A stretch of 64,000 bases of DNA from Halovenus carboxidivorans (GTDB lineage: Archaea; Halobacteriota; Halobacteria; Halobacteriales; Haloarculaceae), in contig NZ_WUUT01000001.1 of assembly GCF_009831575.1 (NCBI RefSeq), positions 395,345 to 459,344 on the forward strand, in the 5' to 3' direction. Positions 26,234 to 34,083 of this stretch are shown here, piece after piece. Numbering within the stretch: position 1 is the stretch's first letter; the number at the start of each line of letters is the position of its first letter. The notes under the pieces were generated by a model. The model saw nothing but the letters and a program-made list of their open reading frames with translations, did no database searches and was not told the DNA's origin. The position numbers and the translations under genes were made by a program.

Positions 26234-26729
26234 TGGTCTCAGCCACGTCCTGCTCGCGTTCGGGCTGTTTACAGCTACGGGGTGGGTCATCGGGTGGCTC
26301 GACCGCCGGTGGATCGCCGTCGGAATGGTCGGCTCGCTGCTCCCCGACCTCAGTCGGCTTGATCTGATCCTCGATGACTCCACGATCTCGCGAGTGGTCG
26401 GGATTCCATTCGACTGGGGCGGAGTTCATACCCTCGGCGGCGTCGTGCTGCTCGGGGCTCTCGGGGCGGTGCTATTCGAGACTCGTCAAGAGCAGCGTCG
26501 CGGATTCGGACTGCTGGTCGCCGGTGGCTGTTCGCACCTCCTCGTCGATGCGGTCAAGAGATGGGCCGACGGTGCTGGGAACGTTCCGTTGTATCCGGTG
26601 TCGTGGTGGCGGCCGCCGACGCCGGGATTGTACGTCTCTGCTGATCGGTGGGTTCTCGGTGTCGCGGTAGCAGTCGCGGTCACGACAGTTGTTGTAGACC
26701 GGTTCTATGGACGTGGGTCAGCGTCGTAG
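26226..26729 (+). CDS. YdjM/DUF457-type membrane-bound metal-dependent hydrolase
   Basis: A 167-residue protein with about four membrane helices. Conserved metal-site residues are placed as in the YdjM (DUF457) family: MADGLSHVLLAFG at the N-terminus (HxxL), GSLLPDLSRLDL, the His in GGVHTLGGVVLL, and GCSHLLVDAVKRW. The enzymatic activity of the family is unproven. The ATG at 26226 lies inside the preceding gene, overlapping it by 8 bases; longer upstream starts are rejected because they fall before this conserved N-terminus. Confidence 0.84.
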   Translation: MADGLSHVLLAFGLFTATGWVIGWLDRRWIAVGMVGSLLPDLSRLDLILDDSTISRVVGIPFDWGGVHTLGGVVLLGALGAVLFETRQEQRRGFGLLVAGGCSHLLVDAVKRWADGAGNVPLYPVSWWRPPTPGLYVSADRWVLGVAVAVAVTTVVVDRFYGRGSAS

Positions 26730-26914
26730 CTACACCTCAGCGGCGATACGAAGCGGATCTGCCCAACAGGGTGGCCCTCAATACCGCTTCGTCGAGCGGT
26801 TGAGTGGGCCGAGCACTCGGGAGCATGCCACAGCGATTGGAGGCGAAATCATCTACGGTCTGCGCGGAGGCGAACGAACGCGACCCAGCGGTTTCCGTGC
26901 ACCGACAATATTGG

Positions 26915-28606
26915 TCACTGTGAGCGCTGCCATCGAGCAACCTCGCCGGTGGCATCGTCGACAGACGCGTAGACGATAACCTCTCCACCGGTAGGATCGA
27001 CGGCTGTTTCGAGCGTCGTGCCGGCGCCGACTGACTCGTCACTGGCCAGCGAGCCGACACGGTCAGTAAATAGCCCAGGTGCCGACTGTGGTTGTGCGAC
27101 GAGCGTATCGGCCCCCGTATCGGCGACGACGTCGATTGTCAGCGAGCCGAAATCGCCACCGCTCGGGGATTCGTAGCTGAACGACAGCGCATCCTCCGGC
27201 ACTGCCCGGGTAGCCGCTGTCTCGGACAGGTCAGCTGTCGGGACAGACTGGGTCGTAAGTTCGCCGACTGCACCTTCCTCGTTTACCACAGACACTGTCA
27301 CGGAATCTCCCGCCGGGTCGACCGGAACGGCGATGCTGTCGTTAGCACCAACCGTCCCCTCCTGTGGCCGAAACTCGGTGGAGGCGCCCGAGTCGGCCTC
27401 CAACCGGAGTGCCGCCGCCTCAGTTGGTTCCGTGGGTGTCACCCAGAACTCCCCGAACTGCTGGTCACGCGGCGGTTCGTACTGAAACGCCAGCGCGTCC
27501 GGGGAGACCAGTTTGGCGGTCGCCGACCGTGAGAGTTCGTTCTTTCCGCTGTCGTTATTTGTCAGTCCTATGCTCGTGGTGTTGTAGGTGCCACTCACAG
27601 TGAGTTGGCTATCGTTCACCATCAGCGAGACAGAGCCGCTGACGGCCGTCTTTCCGAACGCTGTCCTGATGCTTTCGCGCCTGCTTTCACTGAGATCATC
27701 GGCAGCCAGTGCAAACTGTGACTCGACAGTACTGCCGTCTTCCGCGAACACGAGGGATGCGACGACATCTTCACCGGTGCGGGGCTGGAACTGCGGGCTG
27801 ATCTCAAATGCCTCTCTGGGAGCGAATCCGTCGCCCTGTCGGGAGCCAATCTCACCGACAACGAGGTCACCGGTACCTGCCTGCTCGAGCAGTTGCGTCA
27901 CAGTCTCGCTTTCCTCGTAGATGCGGGATTGTGCGCCGTCTCCGGCGGCGAGCATCCGTTCCAGTTGCTCGGTGTTCGGACCGGCCACGACCGTCTCCGC
28001 AGTGACTCCAACCACCGGCGGGTCCTCGGTGAACGACTCCGGAACGTCCGTGGGTTCGTACCGGTCGTAGCCGCGGGTCGTTCCGGTCTTCTCGTAGGTA
28101 ACACGGGATCTTCCCCCTGCTGACTCGGTGAGTCGCTGATCCAGTTTATCGGTTGCAAAGGTCCCTTTGGCGACAACCGTCTTGTTGACAACGGTCATCT
28201 CCGTTATCGTCGAGTCAGACGGCGTGTTTGTAGCAAACGCCCGTGTCAGTCCGGCAATCGAAAGCTGTACTTTGCCGAGCCCGACCGTCGTCTGGTTCAG
28301 TACGAGCGGATACGTGACGAGCGGGTCACCGAGCGACCCCGTGGTTGCGGCACTGGACGCCGCGTTGGTCGGTACAGCTTCGAGGTCGGCGTAGGCGAAC
28401 AACATCCCGTCGCCGGCTGTTGTCAGCCACTTACCGTACGGGAGCGCGCTTGCCGGATCGAACGATCCTGTCGAGGGGTCGTCGTTATCGGCTTCACTAC
28501 TGGCGCAGCCAGCTACCGTTACTGTCGCGGCGCCGATCCCGAGCAACACACGGCGTCGAGTGAGATTTGTTTGTGCGTCGTTGTCGCTGGTCGAGGGCGT
28601 GAACAT
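26915..28606 (-). CDS. Tat-exported lipoprotein of unknown function
   Basis: A 563-residue protein. I take the ATG at 28606 because it places a twin-arginine signal correctly: NLTRRRVLLGIGAATVTVAGC, where RRR is the Tat motif and AGC the lipobox whose Cys would be lipid-modified. The mature protein begins with an acidic linker (SSEADNDDPSTGS) and continues as a long soluble, beta-rich domain of about 500 residues without recognised motifs. Two C-terminal segments share the pattern ALxFxYExPxxxxFGxxxV, suggesting an internal duplication. It is surface-anchored. Confidence 0.8.
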   Translation of the reverse strand: MFTPSTSDNDAQTNLTRRRVLLGIGAATVTVAGCASSEADNDDPSTGSFDPASALPYGKWLTTAGDGMLFAYADLEAVPTNAASSAATTGSLGDPLVTYPLVLNQTTVGLGKVQLSIAGLTRAFATNTPSDSTITEMTVVNKTVVAKGTFATDKLDQRLTESAGGRSRVTYEKTGTTRGYDRYEPTDVPESFTEDPPVVGVTAETVVAGPNTEQLERMLAAGDGAQSRIYEESETVTQLLEQAGTGDLVVGEIGSRQGDGFAPREAFEISPQFQPRTGEDVVASLVFAEDGSTVESQFALAADDLSESRRESIRTAFGKTAVSGSVSLMVNDSQLTVSGTYNTTSIGLTNNDSGKNELSRSATAKLVSPDALAFQYEPPRDQQFGEFWVTPTEPTEAAALRLEADSGASTEFRPQEGTVGANDSIAVPVDPAGDSVTVSVVNEEGAVGELTTQSVPTADLSETAATRAVPEDALSFSYESPSGGDFGSLTIDVVADTGADTLVAQPQSAPGLFTDRVGSLASDESVGAGTTLETAVDPTGGEVIVYASVDDATGEVARWQRSQ

Positions 28607-28973
28607 GTTGGTGAATGCCTCTGTGGCAAAGCCATGCACTCTCGCCTAACAAACCCCGAAGCGGTGTTTCATACTCAGCAACAGATATTCTCAATGACAA
28701 ACGATTCCTGTTGCTGAGAACCGCCTCCGACAGCTAGACTGTCCCTTCAGACGGAAGAACGAACGGCGCCGTGCGTTGATCTCAGACAGACGCACAGTTC
28801 ACACGGCAGATTCTGACCGCTGGCTGTCCAGACTCCCGTGTGTTTCGGTTATCGTGCGATCCCGTGAACGACGGGGGAGTTAGACCGTGCGGGTCACCGG
28901 TTGCTGCCACACGCTGTCTCTGTTCGAGAAACGCTGCACTGGTCTCAAGCGACCGACAAACTGTACCTAGAGT
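28607..28973. other. Intergenic region without a recognised gene
   Basis: These 367 bases lie between the divergent lipoprotein gene and a possible 39-codon ORF. They must contain the lipoprotein promoter, on the left. I see no convincing ORF, RNA gene, repeat or terminator hairpin in it. Confidence 0.5.
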
Positions 28974-29093
28974 ATGAGTAGCAACTCCGACGAGGATGGA
29001 ACGGGCGACGACAAGAGGCAGATACTGCGACAGTATCTGTTCTACACCGCCGTCGCGGTTACTTTAGGGTATCTTTTAATAAACCTAGTGTGA
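28974..29093 (+). CDS. Possible 39-residue membrane peptide
   Basis: A short ORF encoding 39 residues: a charged, acidic head (MSSNSDEDGTGDDKRQIL) and a single hydrophobic helix (YLFYTAVAVTLGYLLINLV). A head-plus-helix plan is typical of haloarchaeal small membrane proteins. No clear promoter or ribosome binding site is visible, so it remains a candidate only. Confidence 0.42.
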   Translation: MSSNSDEDGTGDDKRQILRQYLFYTAVAVTLGYLLINLV

Positions 29094-29112
29094 GGAACAC
29101 GGTCAGCGACGG

Positions 29113-29222
29113 TTACTTGTATACCGCACAGACCCGCTCGATCCCTTCCTCGAAGCCAATCTCCGGCTCCCAGCCGGTCGCCTCGCGCATCTTCGAGGCG
29201 TCGGCGCAGGTGTTGTGGCGTA
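29113..29222 (-). pseudogene. 3' remnant of a second sugar-nucleotide epimerase gene
   Basis: On the minus strand this stretch encodes TCADASKMREATGWEPEI, then FEEGIERVCAVYK and a stop at 29113-29115. It matches the last 33 residues of the intact epimerase at 30253-31170 with only a few changes (about eight mismatches over roughly 105 bases). Upstream of it (to the right) the similarity stops abruptly. It is the broken end of a paralogue or allele, left to one side of a toxin-antitoxin pair. Confidence 0.82.
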
Positions 29223-29325
29223 GGGACTGGTTCTCGTGCGGTATACGGATCGGGCGAACTAGCTGTCGGATCAACAAGAAATCAAAACGATTCCAATCGT
29301 CTCCGCGACAGCACCATCATCTGGC

Positions 29326-29835
29326 TCACCGCTCCAACAGTGAACGAGCACGCTGCACGTAGCTATTCGTCTCCCAACTGCGCGCAGCGCTCATGTCGTC
29401 AAGGAGTCCTCGGGCATCGCCAGCCGACAGTTCGCCCGTTCGAACAAGTACCGAAAGCAGGGTCGGGGTCGTGACGAGTCGTGTATTCGCCAGCGATGCG
29501 TGGATCAGCCCGAGTTGCGTGAACTCATCACAGAGCAGGAGAGCAGCGTCGTGGTCGTTTGCCAACGTGACGGCGGCGTTTTCGCCTTCGTCGAGCGGGA
29601 ACTCGGCATCGAGCGTAACTGAGCGTGTCTCGAAGTGCTCCGCTCGGTCGAGTACGGATGTCGCCGAGCGCCCGTGTGCATCGTCGTAAGAGGCGATTTC
29701 CCGTAGTTCATCAGTGACGACTGTCGGGACAACGACCTCGTATGTGGAGAGTACCAGATCGAGGAGATCGGGGTCCCCGCCGGCAGCGATCCCGAGACTG
29801 ACCAGCGCGGACGTGTCTGCAACGAGCCGCGCCAT
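29326..29835 (-). CDS. PIN-domain toxin (third toxin-antitoxin pair)
   Basis: A 169-residue PIN protein. Acidic motifs are LVADTSALVSLG at the N-terminus, VTDELREIASY, LDEGENAAVTLA and LLLCDEFTQLG. It is longer than the other two PIN proteins in this window, with a C-terminal helical extension (GELSAGDARGLLDDMSAARS), like DUF3368-type nucleic-acid-binding toxins. Its ATG directly follows the antitoxin stop (TAG then ATG). Confidence 0.82.
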   Translation of the reverse strand: MARLVADTSALVSLGIAAGGDPDLLDLVLSTYEVVVPTVVTDELREIASYDDAHGRSATSVLDRAEHFETRSVTLDAEFPLDEGENAAVTLANDHDAALLLCDEFTQLGLIHASLANTRLVTTPTLLSVLVRTGELSAGDARGLLDDMSAARSWETNSYVQRARSLLER

Positions 29836-30138
29836 CTACGTGTCCGCGACCTCGTCGATAAAGTCCTCATCCAGTTGCCGTTTCAGTACGCGAAAGTTCG
29901 CCGCCTTCTCGGCACCGAGGAGCGTTTTGAGTTGCTCGATGGTAATCTCCTCATCGTAGTAGGCGGCTGCGATCTCCTGCGTTAGCGTGTCATCGTGGGT
30001 CGCATCCTGCAGATACTCGCGGAGCGCGCGCACGAGAATATCTGTCCGGTCCTCGCCGAGCACGTCCGCGAGCGCGTCAGTCCGATCGATGAGGCGGTGG
30101 GGTGCGCGGAACTGGACCCGCTTCTTATCGCTGCTCAT
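29836..30138 (-). CDS. Ribbon-helix-helix antitoxin
   Basis: A 100-residue protein beginning MSSDKKRVQFRAPHRLIDRT, a ribbon-helix-helix N-terminus (strand VQFRAP, then two helices), followed by ADVLGEDRTDILVRALREYL and a C-terminal half that would bind the toxin. I prefer the ATG at 30138 to the in-frame start at 30189, because the family core begins at MSSDKKRV. It should repress its own operon through a dyad upstream. Confidence 0.78.
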   Translation of the reverse strand: MSSDKKRVQFRAPHRLIDRTDALADVLGEDRTDILVRALREYLQDATHDDTLTQEIAAAYYDEEITIEQLKTLLGAEKAANFRVLKRQLDEDFIDEVADT

Positions 30139-30159
30139 TATGTGTACAATGTGAGTGCG

Positions 30160-30171
30160 AGAACTTGTTCT
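30160..30171. promoter_or_regulatory. Dyad upstream of the antitoxin gene
   Basis: AGAACTTGTTCT is an imperfect palindrome (AGAAC-TT-GTTCT) 22 bases before the antitoxin ATG. A second inverted pair, GTGTG and CACAC, lies at about 30176-30195. Both are candidate binding sites for the RHH antitoxin; inferred from position only. Confidence 0.35.
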
Positions 30172-30252
30172 TGTCGTGTGCACCACCACACATTGGACAA
30201 AACCAGATTGCTCGTTCGATGCCCTGCAGAACTGATGGTGCTTCGTGTCGAG

Positions 30253-31170
30253 CTACTTATAGACCGAACAGACCCGCTCGATCCCCTCCTCGAAGCTGAT
30301 CTCCGGCTCCCAGCCGGTCGCCTCGCGCATCTTCGAGGCGTCGGCGCAGGTGTCGTGGACGTAGACGTCCTCGGGGATCGGATTCTCGACGTACTCGGGG
30401 TCGACATCAGTTCCGAGTTCCTCGTTGATCATCTCGACGACCGTGTTGAACGAGTACGGCTGGCCCGTCCCGAGGTTGTAGATCCCGTCGAGTTCGTGGT
30501 CGGCGGCGAGTTCAAGTCCGCGGACGATGTCGCTGACGTGGGTGAAATCACGCGTCTGCTCGCCGTCGCCGTACAGTTTCGGCGCGTCGCCGTTGGCGAT
30601 GTCGTCGGCGAACTGCGCGATGACGTTCGCGTACTCACCCTTGTGGGCCTCCGCGCCGCCGTAGCCCTGGTAAACCGAGAAGAATCGCAGTCCCGCCATC
30701 GACATGTCGTAGTGATTCGAGAAGTATTCGGCGTACTTCTCGCGGGCCATCTTCGAGGCCTCGTAGCCCGTGTTGACGTGGACATCCATGTCCTCGGGTG
30801 AGGGGTCGGTCTGGCTGCCGTAGATCGAGGAGGTCGAGGCGTAAACGACGGTGTCACAGCCGTTCTGTCGGGCCTGCTCGACGACGTTGGCGAACCCTTC
30901 GACGTTGACGCGAGCGCCGCGCTGTGGGTTCTCCTCGTGCATCGCGTACGACGAGAGCGCGGCGAGGTGGAAGACCACGTCGACATCGGTGGGGAGGTCT
31001 TCCTCGACAACGGATCTGTCGTGGAACTCGACAGTCTCGTCGAGGTTTTCCGGCGTGCCGAGATACTGGTTGTCGACGACGATCACCTCGTTATCTGCGG
31101 CGAGCGCGTTGGCGAGATTCGAGCCGATGAATCCCGCGCCGCCGGTGACGAGGACGCGTTTGTCCTGCAT
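30253..31170 (-). CDS. NAD-dependent sugar-nucleotide epimerase/dehydratase
   Basis: A 305-residue extended short-chain dehydrogenase. The NAD motif is VTGGAGFIGSNLA (residues 7-19), the catalytic region is STSSIYGS followed by YEASK (Tyr-x3-Lys), and the family pattern FFSVYQGYGG and GDGEQTRDFTHVSDI is clear. It is closest in plan to UDP-glucose 4-epimerase/UDP-GlcNAc epimerase types, but the substrate cannot be fixed. It probably supplies a nucleotide sugar for the surface glycan cluster that begins 3 kb away. Its 3' end is repeated at 29113-29222. Confidence 0.92.
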   Translation of the reverse strand: MQDKRVLVTGGAGFIGSNLANALAADNEVIVVDNQYLGTPENLDETVEFHDRSVVEEDLPTDVDVVFHLAALSSYAMHEENPQRGARVNVEGFANVVEQARQNGCDTVVYASTSSIYGSQTDPSPEDMDVHVNTGYEASKMAREKYAEYFSNHYDMSMAGLRFFSVYQGYGGAEAHKGEYANVIAQFADDIANGDAPKLYGDGEQTRDFTHVSDIVRGLELAADHELDGIYNLGTGQPYSFNTVVEMINEELGTDVDPEYVENPIPEDVYVHDTCADASKMREATGWEPEISFEEGIERVCSVYK

Positions 31171-31247
31171 ACGTCAGTGGTCGTGGATTGTGTTGAAAAG
31201 CGTTCTCACATCGATTAGGCGCGGACAATCTGTCTGCCGGTATGAGC

Positions 31248-32177
31248 TCACCCACAGAGTAAGACACGAAGGATCTGCCGCTCTTCGTCCTCGGTGATGG
31301 CTTCATCTGAAAGACACGCGTGGGCTACTTTCTGGACAAGTTCGGGATCGTCGAACGGTGACTGCGATGACTCTGTCGCGTCTGTTGGGCTTTCCACATC
31401 GCTGTGCGCTGCTGTCGCCGTCGTGGCCTGTTGTTCGACGTTTTCGATTTGTGTTTCGAGTGTTTCTATCTGTCTGCGTAACTCGTCGACCGCGGTCTGT
31501 AGTTCGGCTATCGAGGGGTCCTCGTTCGAGTCGTCACGCTGAGCATCGGTTTCAGTGTCTCCTGACTCCTCCCCCGTATCATCAGCCGACGCGTCTGTTC
31601 CCGACGCTGTTGTGCCGGTAGCGTTCGTGTCGTCACTAGTTGCGGTCCCCTCGAAACCGAGTGCGTCTTCGGGGAGGTGTTTGACGAACGCTGCCCGGTC
31701 GTTCCAGTCGAATCCCGGCACCGCGTTGACTCGGTTACTCACTGCTGCTGCGGAGATTCCGAGCCGGTCACCAATCTCTCGCTGTGTCGCCGACGGGTCA
31801 GCTGCGACCAGTTCGAGCACCGCCCGCTGCTTTTCGGTGAGCGTTTCGGCGTCGAATTGCGCTGGTACTTTGACGTTCGAGGCCTCGTCAGCATCCGTCT
31901 CAGCCGTCTCTCCCCCTGAGGCGTCCTCGGAGTCCGCGCTGGACTCCTGCGGTGTCGTGTCTTCTTTTGTGGCTGGGGTGGTCTCAGATTCTGTCTCCTC
32001 GTCGTTCGCAGGATCGCCGTGCTCTTCGAGGACGCGCTCGACCAACTCAGGAGTCGCACTCGGAACTTTCGAGGCGATTTCGTCGATTGAAGCGTCTGGG
32101 TGGTCGGCCGCTGTATCGAGGACTTGCTTGTGCCGCATCGATTTCGGAAGCGTCGTGTCGTCGTCCCCGGTACTCAT
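31248..32177 (-). CDS. Helix-turn-helix protein with acidic linkers and coiled coil
   Basis: A 309-residue protein with two HTH-like parts: an N-terminal one (KQVLDTAADHPDASIDEIAS) and a central one (LTEKQRAVLELVAADPSATQ followed by GDRLGISAAAVSNRVNAV). Acidic low-complexity linkers separate them (for example ETESETTPATKEDTTP). A predicted coiled coil (LQTAVDELRRQIETLETQI) and a short C-terminal helix follow. The central part resembles a winged-helix MarR/Lrp-like reader. I use the ATG at 32177, giving MSTGDDDTTL; an in-frame start at 32261 would run into a low-complexity leader. Confidence 0.76.
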   Translation of the reverse strand: MSTGDDDTTLPKSMRHKQVLDTAADHPDASIDEIASKVPSATPELVERVLEEHGDPANDEETESETTPATKEDTTPQESSADSEDASGGETAETDADEASNVKVPAQFDAETLTEKQRAVLELVAADPSATQREIGDRLGISAAAVSNRVNAVPGFDWNDRAAFVKHLPEDALGFEGTATSDDTNATGTTASGTDASADDTGEESGDTETDAQRDDSNEDPSIAELQTAVDELRRQIETLETQIENVEQQATTATAAHSDVESPTDATESSQSPFDDPELVQKVAHACLSDEAITEDEERQILRVLLCG

Positions 32178-32289
32178 GGCTTCACGTGATGATACAACGA
32201 CTAATACTGATAGCTTTGTCGGGTATGTGGCGCCTGCGGAGACTGCACTCTCTACGTCCACGAGTGGTATCCTTCGCTTTGGAACTGGG

Positions 32290-33690
32290 TTATGTCTCGT
32301 GTTCTGTGAGAGCCGTCACAACATCCTCCACGGTAAACAAACGGAGATCATCTCGCTGACTGGCGGTGTCTTCGACTGACGGCTTGAATCCACTTCGGGA
32401 GAAGAGTGCGTACTCCACCTCTCGATCAGCCCCGTTTTGTGGCGACCATCGCAGTTCGTCGGCGTGGTCTTGCAGAGTCGATAGTGCGTCGTATCCGAGC
32501 GGAGACTGCTGGAACTTACATTCACCGACAATCAGCGTCTCACCGGCAGTCAGGCCGACAGCGTCGATTTCGTGCTCGCCGTACCACCACTGTCCCGTGT
32601 TCGTGATTGTGTGGTCCGGGTAGAGCGTCCGCAGCGCAGAACAACAGAGGGTCTCGAAGGAGTGGCTCACAAAATCAGCCAGTTCCGGTTCGATCAGCGC
32701 GTCGTATGCGTCAGTCCCTAACTCATCGTACTGTTCGCCAGTGCCGTATACGAAGCGGAACCAGAACCGAAAGAATGGGTCACGGATACGGTATCGACTG
32801 CGTTTGCTGCGCTCTTTTTGTTCCGTGATGGGGACATGCTGGTCCACGAGTCGGAGTCGAGACAGACGGTTGAGATACTTCGAGAGCTGGTTATAGTCGA
32901 TACCGGTGGTTCCGGCGATTTCGTTCCGGCTGGTGTTCCCACCAGCAATTGCTTCGAGAATCGAGAAGTACCGCGTCGGTTCGGTGAGTTCCATCCGGAG
33001 CACGTAATCGGGCTCGTCGTGAAGCGTTCCATGCCGCGAGAGGATCGTCTGCTGGATGTTCTCCCCAAGCGTTGCATCGGGCGAGACTTCTTCGAGGTAG
33101 TACGGAACCCCACCGAACACACCCCAGGTGAGAACCTGCTCGTCCGGAGTGTACGTATCGTCGAAAAACTCCATCGCTGCGTCGAAGGGGAGTTGCCGAA
33201 CGTCGAGTTTCAGTGATGAGCGACCGTAGAGTGGACTACTGCCGAGCAGTGCCGCGTCTTCCATCATACTGATCGACGATCCGACGAGTACGAACGTCGT
33301 AGCAGAGTCATCGAGTTCGTAATCGAACATCGCCTGGAACACAGATGGGAGACTCTCATCTTGTTCAACGAGGTACGGAAACTCGTCAAGGACAACAATC
33401 GCATCCTGTTCGGCGAGATACCCAAGGATGTCCTCCCAATCTTCCCGAATGCGCGCGACCTCCGGGTACGACTCTGTCGCTGTGTCGATGAACTGCTGGA
33501 GTTGCAGCGTGCCCGTTTTCTGTTTTGCCTGGTAGACGACAGCGTCATCGCGCGCTGCCAGTGATGCTTTGACGAGGGCAGTTTTCCCGAGCCGACGACG
33601 ACCAAAGATCACTGCGAGTTCGGCGTCGTCCGAATCGTAGAGCGCTCGGAGGCGGGCGAGTTCCTCTGTCCGATTCACAAAATTGGCCAT
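32290..33690 (-). CDS. Archaeal ATPase fused to a PD-(D/E)XK nuclease-like domain (DUF234)
   Basis: A 466-residue protein starting MANFVNRTEELARL. An AAA+/STAND-type ATPase comes first: Walker A IFGRRRLGKTALVK, Walker B IVVLDEFPYLVE, and a sensor-like FVLVGSSISMM. A winged-helix part follows (GTTGIDYNQLSKYLNRLSRL). The C-terminal domain contains GEHEIDAVGLTAGETLIVGE then CKF, the D-x(n)-ExK core of PD-(D/E)XK nucleases. Such ATPases are widespread in archaea and often mobile; their role is not settled. A TATA-like tattata lies about 25 bases before the ATG, and two tandem dyads lie just upstream. Confidence 0.87.
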   Translation of the reverse strand: MANFVNRTEELARLRALYDSDDAELAVIFGRRRLGKTALVKASLAARDDAVVYQAKQKTGTLQLQQFIDTATESYPEVARIREDWEDILGYLAEQDAIVVLDEFPYLVEQDESLPSVFQAMFDYELDDSATTFVLVGSSISMMEDAALLGSSPLYGRSSLKLDVRQLPFDAAMEFFDDTYTPDEQVLTWGVFGGVPYYLEEVSPDATLGENIQQTILSRHGTLHDEPDYVLRMELTEPTRYFSILEAIAGGNTSRNEIAGTTGIDYNQLSKYLNRLSRLRLVDQHVPITEQKERSKRSRYRIRDPFFRFWFRFVYGTGEQYDELGTDAYDALIEPELADFVSHSFETLCCSALRTLYPDHTITNTGQWWYGEHEIDAVGLTAGETLIVGECKFQQSPLGYDALSTLQDHADELRWSPQNGADREVEYALFSRSGFKPSVEDTASQRDDLRLFTVEDVVTALTEHET

Positions 33691-33732
33691 GCAATGTGTT
33701 GTACCGGGCGTATAATAGTACTTTGGATAATC

Positions 33733-33761
33733 ATACTTGAAAGTATTATACTTCAAAGTAT
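33733..33761. promoter_or_regulatory. Two tandem palindromes upstream of the ATPase-nuclease gene
   Basis: ATACTTGAAAGTAT (33733-33746) and ATACTTCAAAGTAT (33748-33761) are both of the form ATACTT-NN-AAGTAT, separated by a single base. They lie 43-71 bases upstream of the start of the minus-strand ATPase gene, next to its TATA box. Two identical dyads on the same face suggest cooperative binding of a repressor or activator. Confidence 0.65.
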
Positions 33762-34083
33762 CTTCTATAGCAACGAGCCAACTGAGCTGTTTCAATCCCA
33801 CAGTGGAGCGATAGCTCTCCGGCGCTCGCAACTGTGCGCACAGTCATTTTGCCGCACTAGGTGGCCTCTTCGTGTTCTTGTCGTAGGCGTAATGATCGTT
33901 ATATTGGGGTCCTTGCTTCCGACATCGGTTCTGTGTAACCAGCGCTGGACAAGATCCTTTTAGCTCACATTCTGGCTGACCCTCGCAGATGAGCAGCGAG
34001 CGGCTCTCTCTCCCTGAGTATATTTTGCCTGACACATATATCGTTCGATAATCTTAAGATATTTCGATAGGAGAATATACACG
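33762..34083. other. Intergenic region before the glycan cluster
   Basis: These 322 bases contain the promoter of the sugar transferase gene: an A/T-rich stretch (cgataatcttaagatatttc) about 25-40 bases before the ATG. No ORF is convincing. A single 13-base match to the 3' end of archaeal CRISPR repeats (gtttcaatcccac near 33790) occurs once only and is discounted. Confidence 0.45.

Noticed and set aside
26707-26979. 90-codon plus-strand ORF overlapping the end of the membrane hydrolase and the lipoprotein gene
   Set aside because: It overlaps two better supported genes, has no promoter or motif, and is rich in Arg and Gly as in out-of-frame translations.
33785-33800. gtttcaatcccac, like the 3' end of archaeal CRISPR repeats read on the minus strand
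   Set aside because: It occurs once, has no spacer or second repeat nearby, and no cas genes are present in the window. A chance 13-base match to one of many known repeats is plausible.
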